This document shows, in pieces, positions 28,241 to 35,176 of a stretch of DNA of 39,602 bases. The notes beneath the pieces are model-generated. The model saw nothing but the letters and a program-made list of their open reading frames with translations, made no database searches and was not told the DNA's origin. A program made the translations under genes and the position numbers. Each line of letters opens with the position of its first letter. Position 1 is the first letter of the stretch. Source of the stretch: Rhizobium sp. CF122 (GTDB lineage Bacteria > Pseudomonadota > Alphaproteobacteria > Rhizobiales > Rhizobiaceae); NCBI RefSeq assembly GCF_000282035.1, contig NZ_AKKA01000031.1, positions 1 through 39,602 of the forward strand, given 5' to 3'.

Positions 28241-28870
28241 GTGATCAACGACGAAGTCGACCGACGTTATCTTCGCATGCCGCATACGGAGCGCGGCATG
28301 GTCGTTGGTCTTTTCGGTGGTTCCTTCAATCCGCCGCACGACGGACATGCGCTGGTTGCCGAAATCGCGATCAAGCGGCTTGGCCTCGATCAGCTGTGGT
28401 GGATTGTTACCCCCGGCAATCCGCTCAAGGATCGGCGCCATCTCTTGCCACTTGCCGAACGCATCGCGCTGAGCGAGCGGCTTGCCCGCCATCCCTTAGT
28501 CAAGGTCACGGCGTTCGAGCGCGATTTCGCGACGAGCTTTACGGCAAACACGTTGGCTCGCGTCAAGGCGCGCAATCCGCATGTCCATTTTATCTGGATC
28601 ATGGGGGCGGATAGCCTGAAGACTTTCCATCAGTGGCAACACTGGCAGGACATCGTCAACACATTTCCGATTGCCGTTATCGACCGCCCAGGCTCCACCC
28701 TGTCGCTTTTGTCATCGAAGATGGCAAGGACGTTTGATTTCGCTCGCATCGACGAGGACGATTCGCGCGCGCTCTGGAAGCGGCCGGCGCCAGCCTGGAC
28801 CTTCATACACGGTCCGCGCTCCGGCCTAAGCTCGACTGCCATCCGCGCCACGAACGGCGCTCTGAAATAG
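28241..28870 (+). CDS. nadD: nicotinate-nucleotide adenylyltransferase
   Basis: About 209 aa. It adenylates nicotinate mononucleotide in NAD synthesis. The nucleotidyltransferase motif GGSFNPPHDGH and the C-terminal GLSSTAIR (the S-S-T-x-I-R motif) are clear, with WIMGADSL in between. The GTG at 28241, one base after the proA stop, is chosen because, as I recall, the RYLRMPH segment upstream of the ATG at 28277 also occurs in relatives; 28277 remains possible. It is the last gene of the obgE operon, convergent with the small RNA at 28895-29020, and both end in the shared hairpin at 28899-28932. In many rhizobia nadD is followed directly by rsfS; here the mod genes intervene. Confidence 0.93.
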   Translation: MINDEVDRRYLRMPHTERGMVVGLFGGSFNPPHDGHALVAEIAIKRLGLDQLWWIVTPGNPLKDRRHLLPLAERIALSERLARHPLVKVTAFERDFATSFTANTLARVKARNPHVHFIWIMGADSLKTFHQWQHWQDIVNTFPIAVIDRPGSTLSLLSSKMARTFDFARIDEDDSRALWKRPAPAWTFIHGPRSGLSSTAIRATNGALK

Positions 28871-28894
28871 TTCGATTTTTCCGGGGTTTGACAA

Positions 28895-29020
28895 ATGAAA
28901 AGCCCGACGGGGGAGGAGATCCGTCGGGCTTTGTAAACTTGATCGACAACTGGGAGGAGGAGTGCTGCCGATCCATATCCAACGGCTTTGGGAGGAGGAG
29001 ATCGCCGTTCGATGAGTGTG
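28895..29020 (-). ncRNA. alpha-r14 ('cuckoo'-type) trans-acting small RNA
   Basis: Read leftward, about 126 nt with three stem-loops. Loop 1: stem AACGGC / GCCGTT (28981-29009). Loop 2: stem GATCGGCA / TGTCGATC (28941-28973, one G-U). Loop 3: a 12-bp terminator stem (28899-28932) with a T-run. Each loop shows CUCCUCC(UCC)C, at 28990-29000, 28952-28962 and 28909-28918. Three CUCCUCCC-bearing hairpins and 115-125 nt are the description of the alpha-r14 family (NfeR1/Smr14 in Sinorhizobium), whose anti-Shine-Dalgarno motifs repress translation of many mRNAs. A -10-like TACTAT is at 29028-29033, giving a start near 29020. The 5' end is approximate. An 8-bp inverted repeat (29058-29074) lies just upstream. 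Confidence 0.85.
28899..28932. terminator. bidirectional terminator shared by nadD and the small RNA
   Basis: A perfect 12-bp stem AAAGCCCGACGG / CCGTCGGGCTTT with a 10-nt loop. On the minus strand it ends in GGGCTTTTCATTT and is the last hairpin of the small RNA. On the plus strand it ends in CTTTGT and can end the nadD transcript 28 bp after its stop, though with a weaker T-run. Confidence 0.85.
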
Positions 29021-29027
29021 TTGTACC

Positions 29028-29074
29028 ATAGTAACCGGATTTTTGAACCAGTTTCATTGCATTGCAGCAATGCA
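29028..29074 (-). promoter_or_regulatory. candidate small-RNA promoter with upstream palindrome
   Basis: Read leftward, TACTAT (29028-29033) is a plausible -10; the hexamer 17 nt upstream is only TGAAAC. An almost perfect palindrome TGCATTGC-A-GCAATGCA (29058-29074) lies at about -38 to -54, a usual activator position. Alpha-r14 RNAs are reported to be stress-regulated, so an activator site would fit; this is inference. Confidence 0.4.
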
Positions 29075-29358
29075 TTGAAAGCATGGCTATGCGAGGCGAC
29101 CGGTATCATCCTGCCTAATTATTTCGCAGTTTCGGGGATTTCTGTCGAGATCCCAAACCTTTGGGGAATCTTCCCCTAAAATCATGGGTTCATTTTTGCA
29201 AATTTGGGAGCCGAAGGCGTTTAGACATGCAGTTCACGAATGTGTGAAGTCTGAAGTTGACGAGTGATCCGAGGGGTTATGCTTGTTGAAATATAGCGCT
29301 AGCCAAGGTGCTGGCGACGTTATATTTCTACGAATATTTCGAAACTCGGGGAGGTATC
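29075..29358. other. gap between the small RNA and modA
   Basis: Besides the Mo-box (29318-29341), it holds a GGGGAA-TC-TTCCCC inverted repeat (29163-29176), a TTGACG-N15-TATGCT promoter-like pair (29257-29283) and an 8-bp palindrome TAGCGCTA (29294-29301). No protein-coding gene is seen. Confidence 0.4.
29318..29341 (+). promoter_or_regulatory. candidate Mo-box (ModE-type operator) before modA
   Basis: CGTTATATT, 6 nt, then AATATTTCG: an imperfect palindrome matching its own reverse complement at 16 of 24 positions. The left arm equals the CGnTATAT half of the known ModE operator. A further half-site-like ATATAGCG lies at 29291-29298. The site ends 17 bp before the modA ATG, next to the GGGGAGG ribosome site, so binding would block both transcription and leader access. 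A ModE-type regulator gene lies at 31985-32356. Confidence 0.55.
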
Positions 29359-30144
29359 ATGCACAGTCGCCGCCAATGGATCAAATTCGCTGCCGCCGCC
29401 TTTTCGGCCGCTTTTCTGGGCGTTGCCGCAACACCTGCCGCAGCTGCGGAGAAGGTCACCGTTTTCGCGGCGGCCAGCCTAAAGAACGCGCTCGATGCAG
29501 CGAATGCTGCTTGGGCGAAGGAGGGCGGCAAGGAGACTGTTGCCTCGTACGCTGCGAGCTCGGCGCTTGCTAAACAGATCGAAGGCGGCGCACCGGCGGA
29601 CATCTTCATCTCTGCCGACCTGGACTGGATGGACTATCTTGCGAAGAAGAATCTGATCAAGGCCGACAGCCGGTCCAATCTGTTGGGTAACAAGATCGTG
29701 CTTGTCGCAGCTAAGGATGACGCCAAACCGGTCGAGATCACGAAGGGCTTTGACCTTGCGACTTTGCTCGGTGATGGCAAGCTCGCCATGGGTGAGGTGA
29801 AGTCGGTTCCGGCTGGTAAGTACGGCAAGGCTGCGCTTGAAGCGCTTGGCGTGTGGCCCTCGGTTGAAGCCAAGGTCGCCGGCGCTGAAAGCGTTCGTGC
29901 CGCGCTTGCGTTGGTATCGCGCGGCGAGGCTCCCTATGGCATCGTCTATCAGACCGATGCCTCCGCGGACGCGGGCGTTGCCGTCGTCGGCACCTTCCCG
30001 GCGGATTCGCATCCTCCGATCATTTATCCGATCGCCATTCTCTCCGAGAGCAAGAATCCGGATGCCGCGACCTACCTGGAATTCCTGAAGTCGGAGAAAG
30101 CCGCTCATTTCTTTACCGAGGAGGGCTTCACCATATTGAAATGA
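29359..30144 (+). CDS. modA: molybdate ABC transporter, periplasmic binding protein
   Basis: About 261 aa with a signal peptide (about 1-30: basic MHSRRQ, hydrophobic core, Ala-rich cleavage region APAAAAE). The mature part has the ModA motifs VTVFAAASLKNALD, YAASSALAKQIEGGAPADIFISAD and PYGIVYQTDA. It captures molybdate (and probably tungstate) in the periplasm and delivers it to ModBC. The ATG at 29359 follows GGGGAGGT; an in-frame ATG at 29308 would put sequence before the signal peptide and overlap the Mo-box. It is the first gene of modABC. Confidence 0.94.
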   Translation: MHSRRQWIKFAAAAFSAAFLGVAATPAAAAEKVTVFAAASLKNALDAANAAWAKEGGKETVASYAASSALAKQIEGGAPADIFISADLDWMDYLAKKNLIKADSRSNLLGNKIVLVAAKDDAKPVEITKGFDLATLLGDGKLAMGEVKSVPAGKYGKAALEALGVWPSVEAKVAGAESVRAALALVSRGEAPYGIVYQTDASADAGVAVVGTFPADSHPPIIYPIAILSESKNPDAATYLEFLKSEKAAHFFTEEGFTILK

Positions 30145-30179
30145 TTGCGATTTTTCGCATGAAAGCATAGCCTGAGAAG

Positions 30180-30206
30180 GCCCGTTCGAACGGGCATTCT
30201 ATTTTT
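30180..30206 (+). terminator. modA-modB intercistronic hairpin with T-run
   Basis: A perfect 16-bp palindrome GCCCGTTCGAACGGGC followed by ATTCTATTTTT. It lies 35 bp after the modA stop and just before the modB ribosome site. It looks like a leaky terminator, or an mRNA 3' stabiliser, that would keep ModA more abundant than ModB and ModC, as is common for binding proteins. Confidence 0.6.
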
Positions 30207-30218
30207 GGAGAGACTGGC

Positions 30219-30920
30219 TTGGACGCACTCGGCCTGAGCAATGATGAATGGACGGCAATCTTGCTCAGTCTGCGCGTGTCAGTGGTCGCGATGCTGGCAA
30301 GTTTGCCATTCGGTATCGGAGTCGCCCTGTTGCTGGCGCGCGGACGGTTTTGGGGTAAGTCGATCCTGAATGGTGTCGTTCACCTGCCGCTGATCCTTCC
30401 GCCTGTCGTCACAGGCTTCATTTTGCTGATCCTCTTTGGGCGGCGCGGACCGATCGGCAGTTTTCTCGACCAGTATTTTGGCATCGTCTTTTCGTTTCGC
30501 TGGACAGGTGCAGCACTCGCCTGCGCGGTCATGGCCTTTCCCCTGATGGTGCGTAGCATCCGGCTCTCGATCGAAGCGGTCGATCGAAAACTGGAGGAGG
30601 CAGCCGGCACACTGGGAGCCAGCCCGCTCTGGGTTTTCATGACGATTACGTTGCCGCTGACACTGCCCGGGATCATCGCCGGAATGATCCTTTCCTTCGC
30701 CAAGGCGATGGGGGAATTCGGGGCAACCATCACGTTCGTCTCCAACATCCCTGGAGAAACACAGACCATTTCTTCGGCGATCTACTCCTTTACGCAGGTG
30801 CCGGGCGGTGACGCCGGCGCCCTGCGGTTGACGCTCGTCGCGGTCGCCATCTCGATGGTCGCGTTGCTAGCGTCGGAATTGTTGTCGCGCATCGCGGGGC
30901 GGAGGATTGATCCGGAATGA
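30219..30920 (+). CDS. modB: molybdate ABC transporter, permease
   Basis: A 233-aa inner-membrane permease with about five or six helices. The ABC-coupling EAA loop reads [26 protein letters not shown]. It forms the molybdate channel with ModC. It begins with TTG at 30219, preceded by GGAGAGA; no in-frame ATG lies near, and the encoded [14 protein letters not shown] is the family start. The stop overlaps the modC ATG as ATGA. Confidence 0.94.
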   Translation: MDALGLSNDEWTAILLSLRVSVVAMLASLPFGIGVALLLARGRFWGKSILNGVVHLPLILPPVVTGFILLILFGRRGPIGSFLDQYFGIVFSFRWTGAALACAVMAFPLMVRSIRLSIEAVDRKLEEAAGTLGASPLWVFMTITLPLTLPGIIAGMILSFAKAMGEFGATITFVSNIPGETQTISSAIYSFTQVPGGDAGALRLTLVAVAISMVALLASELLSRIAGRRIDPE

Positions 30921-31984
30921 CGCTTGTCGTGAAAGCAAAGCAGCGGCTTGGCACCTTCGCCCTTGATACCGACTTCACTTCTGAGCGTGGGATCACTGCT
31001 CTTTTCGGTCGTTCGGGCTCCGGCAAGACATCGATGATCCGTATCATTGCCGGGTTGGCGCGGCCTGACAGTGGGCAAGTGATCCTGGACGGCGACGTCA
31101 TGACCGATACCGACCGGCGGATCTTTGTCGCCAAGCATCGCCGAAGATTCGGCTATGTCTTCCAGGAGGCGCGGTTGTTTCCGCACCTCAGTGTCCGTCA
31201 TAATCTTCTATATGGTGGGTGGTTTACCAAAGCGGCCGGTCCGGCGCAGAGCCTGGATCGAATTGTCGCGCTGCTCGGCATGGAAAACCTGCTCGAGCGC
31301 CGACCGGAAAAGCTCTCTGGTGGCGAGAAGCAACGCGTGGCAATTGGCCGGGCCCTGCTCTCGGCTCCCCGCCTCTTGTTGATGGACGAACCCCTAGCTG
31401 CGTTGGATGATGCCCGAAAAGCGGAAGTCATGCCCTACCTCGAGCGGTTGCGCGACGAGATGGATATTCCGATCGTCTATGTCAGCCACTCGATCGCCGA
31501 GGTGGCGCGCCTCGCCAATCAGGTCGTGGTCATGCGGGATGGCAAGGTGGAGGCGGTCGGCTCAGCCGTGGATGTGCTGAACCACCCGCCTGCCTCGTTC
31601 GAGCGGCGTGATGCGGGTGCACTCCTCGAGGGAAAGGTCGAAAGCGTCGATGCGCTGCATCGCATTGCGACGATTACGCTGAAATCAACGCAGCTTCATG
31701 TCCCGGGCGCGGCGCTCACACCCGGGAAGGTGGTTCGGGTCCGGATCCCCTCTCGCGACGTGATGCTCGCAATGAGAAGGCCCGAGGCGCTGAGCGCGCT
31801 GAACGTGCTTGAAGGCACTGTTCGGGACATGACGCAGGCCGATGACGCCACGATCGATGTGCTCGTCGATTGCGGTGGGGATATCATTCTCTCACGGATC
31901 ACGAGTTTTTCGGCAGAGCGGCTGGGCGTGCGCATTGGGGCGTTTGTCTTTGCCGTCATAAAAACCGTCGCGCTCGAACAGTGA
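30917..31984 (+). CDS. modC: molybdate ABC transporter, ATP-binding protein
   Basis: 355 aa. ATPase domain: Walker [12 protein letters not shown]-loop [14 protein letters not shown], signature [16 protein letters not shown], Walker [13 protein letters not shown], switch histidine VYVSHS. A C-terminal Mop/TOBE domain (about 290-352, [12 protein letters not shown]...) binds oxyanion and can shut the transporter down when molybdate is plentiful. The length is normal for ModC. The stop codon TGA abuts the stop of the convergent regulator gene, sharing the palindrome TGATCA. Confidence 0.95.
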   Translation: MTLVVKAKQRLGTFALDTDFTSERGITALFGRSGSGKTSMIRIIAGLARPDSGQVILDGDVMTDTDRRIFVAKHRRRFGYVFQEARLFPHLSVRHNLLYGGWFTKAAGPAQSLDRIVALLGMENLLERRPEKLSGGEKQRVAIGRALLSAPRLLLMDEPLAALDDARKAEVMPYLERLRDEMDIPIVYVSHSIAEVARLANQVVVMRDGKVEAVGSAVDVLNHPPASFERRDAGALLEGKVESVDALHRIATITLKSTQLHVPGAALTPGKVVRVRIPSRDVMLAMRRPEALSALNVLEGTVRDMTQADDATIDVLVDCGGDIILSRITSFSAERLGVRIGAFVFAVIKTVALEQ

Positions 31985-32356
31985 TCAACGATCGGTTTGC
32001 GGCGATCGGTTGGCCTCCAGCCAGGCCAGATCCTCCGCAAGGGTGAACTTCACCATCCGCTCCATCTTTCGGAAGCGGGCAAGGAGTTCATCACCGAACG
32101 GCGTGAGCGCTGCACCCCCGCCCTTCTGGCCACCGCGCTGGGATTCGACCACGGGGTCCCGGAACATCCGGTTCATGTCGCTGACAAGCAACCAGGCACG
32201 ACGATAGGACATGTCCATCGCTCTGCCTGCGGCGGAAATCGATCCCGTTTCCCTGATATGTTCGAGCAGTTCCATCTTGCCGCGCCCGAGACGGTCCTCA
32301 TGAGGAAAGCTGATGCGGAGGATAGGAATGAGCGTGTCTTCGGCGGGGCTTTTCAT
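31985..32356 (-). CDS. ModE N-terminal-domain (winged helix) transcriptional regulator
   Basis: 123 aa, a LysR-like winged-helix domain of ModE type: GRGKMELLEHIRETGSISAAGRAMDMSYRRAWLLV, then SQRGGQKGGGAALTPFGDELL. E. coli ModE (about 262 aa) has two additional molybdate-binding Mop domains that are absent here, so this protein has no visible molybdate sensor. One-domain versions are common in alphaproteobacteria. It is probably the repressor acting at the Mo-box before modA. It is transcribed toward modC, and the two stop codons abut. Read-through of either gene would make antisense RNA to the other. Confidence 0.85.
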   Translation of the reverse strand: MKSPAEDTLIPILRISFPHEDRLGRGKMELLEHIRETGSISAAGRAMDMSYRRAWLLVSDMNRMFRDPVVESQRGGQKGGGAALTPFGDELLARFRKMERMVKFTLAEDLAWLEANRSPQTDR

Positions 32357-32533
32357 AGGACGGATCTTTGCGGTCGGAACGGAACTTACTTTACGTGCGG
32401 TGATAGGGACTGTACACAGCGGGCCACATACGCACTCCTCCGTTCAACAATGGTTTGTGATCAAGACGGACATTCACGCTTTGTGATTGCACGCGTCTTG
32501 AAACGTTAATGGTTTGGTGCCTATCTTAACTAT

Positions 32534-32550
32534 GATTTGGTCACCAAATC
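32534..32550. promoter_or_regulatory. operator-like palindrome upstream of rsfS
   Basis: GATTTGGT-C-ACCAAATC: a perfect 8-bp inverted repeat with one central base, too tight for an RNA hairpin and so more likely a protein-binding site on DNA. It lies between the divergent ModE-type gene and rsfS. The regulator is unknown. A related GGTTTGGTGCC lies 20 bp upstream. Confidence 0.45.
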
Positions 32551-32554
32551 AGTG

Positions 32555-33004
32555 ATGTGCATGTTTTGTCATTCCGAGAAAGGGAAAGCACTGACAACAG
32601 TACACGCCAAGGGAAAAACGCTTGCCGTTGTCCCGAAGAGCCCGGAACGTGGCGCTGATGCTGCCGCCCGCGCCCTGCACGCCGTCCTCACAAGTCTTGA
32701 GGACTCTAAGGCTGAAGATATCGTCACCATCGACATTGCTGGAAAATCGGCACTGGGAGACTTCATGGTCGTCGTCTCCGGGCGCTCGAACAGGCATGTC
32801 ATGGCGATCTCCGACCACCTTCTGACTGATCTCAAAGACGAGGGCCTTGGAAGCGCCCGTGTCGAAGGTCAGGAAGGCGGCGATTGGATCCTGATCGACA
32901 CCGGCGATGTCATCGTCCATGTCTTCCGTCCCGAGATACGCGAGTTCTACAACATCGAAAAGATGTGGGCCGCGCCTGATATGGACGAAGAAACAGTGCA
33001 CTAA
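32555..33004 (+). CDS. rsfS: ribosome silencing factor RsfS (Iojap)
   Basis: About 149 aa. The Iojap core runs from LEDSKAEDIVTIDI through SALGDFMVVVSGRSNRHVMAISDHL to EGGDWILIDTGDVIVHVFRPEIREFYNIEKMW, the family hallmarks. RsfS binds L14 on the 50S subunit and blocks subunit joining in starvation. The start is uncertain. TTG 32537 lies inside an operator-like palindrome, and ATGs at 32555 and 32561 have no ribosome site. The only good site (AGGGA, 32581-32585) stands 5 nt before a CTG at 32591, which would give the TTVHAKGK N-terminus seen in relatives. I list 32555 as a conservative choice. rlmH follows after 115 bp. Confidence 0.9.
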   Translation: MCMFCHSEKGKALTTVHAKGKTLAVVPKSPERGADAAARALHAVLTSLEDSKAEDIVTIDIAGKSALGDFMVVVSGRSNRHVMAISDHLLTDLKDEGLGSARVEGQEGGDWILIDTGDVIVHVFRPEIREFYNIEKMWAAPDMDEETVH

Positions 33005-33119
33005 CAGGCTGCCTGGACGCTGTGTCCAGCGCCTGAGAGACGGCATTTTATTGGCCGGATGATCGAACCCGGCCGGCGGCATGTGTGTGCCGCCCTGTGC
33101 CGAACTGCGGGAGCGGATA

Positions 33120-33602
33120 ATGCGTGTTGGTCTTTTTGCAGTGGGGCGGCTGAAGTCTGGCCCGGAGAAGGATCTTGCGGCCCGCTATTTCGATCGTTTT
33201 GCCAAGGCCGGTCCTGCGGTCGGCCTCGAATTTTCCCGCGTGGCCGAAGTTGCTGAAAGTCGTGCGTCGAACGCCGATACCCGTAAGCGCGACGAAGCGG
33301 CGATGCTCCAGAAGTCGCTTGCGGACGGAAGCGTTCTCATTCTGTTGGATGAGCGGGGCAAGGCGCTGGATAGCGAAGGGTTTGCCACTCTCCTGGGAAA
33401 CTATCGCGATCAGGGCAAACGCGAATTGGTGATCGTCATCGGCGGCGCAGATGGTCTCGATCCTTCGTTATACAACCTTGCCGACGCCACGCTTTGCCTC
33501 GGCAAGATGACGTGGCCGCACCAATTGGTTCGCACGCTGATCGCTGAGCAGCTGTACCGAGCTGTTACGATCCTTTCGGGCCATCCCTATCATCGAGTTT
33601 GA
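33120..33602 (+). CDS. rlmH: 23S rRNA (pseudouridine1915-N3)-methyltransferase RlmH
   Basis: 160 aa in the SPOUT (knot) methyltransferase fold. The ILLDERGKALDSEGFA, VIVIGGADGLDPSL and C-terminal LGKMTWPHQLVRTLIAEQLYRA...GHPYHR motifs are diagnostic. It methylates pseudouridine 1915 in helix 69 of 23S rRNA on the assembled 70S ribosome. The ATG at 33120 has GGGAGCGG upstream and gives MRVGLFAVGRLK, the normal start; an in-frame ATG at 33081 has no such support. It pairs functionally and by position with rsfS. Confidence 0.96.
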   Translation: MRVGLFAVGRLKSGPEKDLAARYFDRFAKAGPAVGLEFSRVAEVAESRASNADTRKRDEAAMLQKSLADGSVLILLDERGKALDSEGFATLLGNYRDQGKRELVIVIGGADGLDPSLYNLADATLCLGKMTWPHQLVRTLIAEQLYRAVTILSGHPYHRV

Positions 33603-33721
33603 TGGGCACTGCTTCTCACGCAGGCGTATCCGTCGTGGTGCGCGCGGCCCCTCAATCGATCTGGCAAAGAATGCCAAATCAGCTTAATCTCCGCGCGATT
33701 TGAAAGGATTTCGAAGCTCGT

Positions 33722-35176
33722 ATGCCGACACGTGCGTTCAAGCATAAATACGTCATTCTGTCGGCTTTGGCCGCAGGCTTGAGCGTGTCTTTGGCGGCAG
33801 TTGCGAACCGCCCCTTTGCCGTCAGTGCCTTTGCGCAGGATGCGTCGGAAGCTGTGCAGATGACACCGGTCGAGGCGCCTCCTGCGACAACTGCCACGGT
33901 TGCCCAGGAACGGCCCGATCCGGCAGCGAATCTGGCGAGGAAGCGGGAAGAGACGCGCGCTGAACTCGAAGCCTTGTCGAAGACGATTGACCTTTCCTCC
34001 GACAAAGTTGCCGAGCTTCAGAAAAGCATTGCGGAGCTCGACAAGAGTACCAGCAGCGTTCGTCAGGCGCTGATCGATTCAGCGACGCGGCGCAAGTCGC
34101 TCGAGAAACAGATACTGGAGAGCGAAAAGAAGCTAGCCGATCTGGGGGTAAAGGAAGACGCGGTTCGCCGGTCGCTGCATGAACGGCGCGGCCTGCTGGC
34201 CGAGGTGTTGGGGGCCTTGCAGCGCATGGGCCGCAATCCGCCGCCTGCGCTGCTCGTCACGCCAGATGATGCGCTTGCTTCGGTGCGGAGCGCAATCCTG
34301 CTTGGCGCGGTGGTTCCCGGCATCCGCAAGGAAACCGACAAGCTTGCCGCTGATCTCACCAACCTTTCTTCACTGCAGGCGGCAAGTGCTGCGGAGAAGT
34401 CCAGCTTCGCCGCAACGATGACGAATAGCATCGAGGAAGAGCGCCGGATGGACTTGCTTCTTGCCGAAAACGAGAAGCTGAGCCGCAGCAGCACCGCGGA
34501 ACTGGATGCGGAGAAGAAACGCTCGGAAGATCTTGCCAGCAAGGCAACAAGCTTGGAGGGGCTGGTCGCATCGATGGAAACCGAAATCGCATCGGTTCGC
34601 GAAGCCGCCGCCGCCGCCCGCCAGGCCGAGGAGAACCGCAAGCTTCTGACCGACGAGCAGCGCGCCCAGGCTAAGGTTCTCGCAGAGAGCGGCGTGCCTG
34701 ATAAAAACCGCATTGCGCCCGCATATCCTTTCGGAGAATTGAAGGCGAAGCTGGAATTGCCTGTGGCTGGCGATATCCTGCGCCAGTTCGGCGATGCTGA
34801 CGGAACCGGCCATGGGGCGATGGGAATGACGCTTGCCACCAATCCGGAAACGGTGGTTACCGCTCCCGCGGACGCGCTTGTTGTCTATGCGGGTGCATTC
34901 CGCAGCTACGGCCAGATGATCATCCTCGACGCCGGCGACGGCTACCACCTTGTCATCTCTGGAATGGAGACGATTAGCGCGCGTCAGGGCAAGTTCGTTT
35001 TCGCCGGCGAGCCGCTTGCCGCCATGGGTGCAAAAAGAGTGGCGAGCGCGACTGCATTGGCGCTGGAAACCAACCGTCCAACGCTTTACATTGAATTTCG
35101 AAAAGATGGAAAACCGGTCGATTCCCGACCATGGTGGACCGCTAAAGACACTGGAAAGGCACGCAATGATTCGTAG
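33722..35176 (+). CDS. envC: EnvC-type murein hydrolase activator (degenerate LytM domain)
   Basis: 484 aa. A signal peptide (about 1-40, cut near AFAQDA) leads to a long coiled coil (about 75-330) and a C-terminal LytM/M23-like domain (about 345-475). The metal-binding H...D and H-x-H of active M23 peptidases are not recognisable: the site reads HGAMGMTLATN where H-x-G-I-D is expected, and LVISGMETI where the Y-x-H-L segment is expected. So it should activate amidases rather than cut peptidoglycan itself, as EnvC does in cell separation. The 3' end overlaps ctpA by 11 bp. The envC-ctpA-yibQ order is common in proteobacteria. Confidence 0.9.
   Translation: MPTRAFKHKYVILSALAAGLSVSLAAVANRPFAVSAFAQDASEAVQMTPVEAPPATTATVAQERPDPAANLARKREETRAELEALSKTIDLSSDKVAELQKSIAELDKSTSSVRQALIDSATRRKSLEKQILESEKKLADLGVKEDAVRRSLHERRGLLAEVLGALQRMGRNPPPALLVTPDDALASVRSAILLGAVVPGIRKETDKLAADLTNLSSLQAASAAEKSSFAATMTNSIEEERRMDLLLAENEKLSRSSTAELDAEKKRSEDLASKATSLEGLVASMETEIASVREAAAAARQAEENRKLLTDEQRAQAKVLAESGVPDKNRIAPAYPFGELKAKLELPVAGDILRQFGDADGTGHGAMGMTLATNPETVVTAPADALVVYAGAFRSYGQMIILDAGDGYHLVISGMETISARQGKFVFAGEPLAAMGAKRVASATALALETNRPTLYIEFRKDGKPVDSRPWWTAKDTGKARNDS

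Noticed and set aside
28899..29000. Repeated GGGAGGAG motifs read as three ribosome sites on the plus strand
   Set aside because: No open frames follow them at proper distance; they are the complement of the three loops of the minus-strand small RNA.
29075..29358. Molybdenum-cofactor riboswitch upstream of modA
   Set aside because: The region lacks the large conserved multi-stem architecture; a protein-binding Mo-box close to the start explains regulation better.
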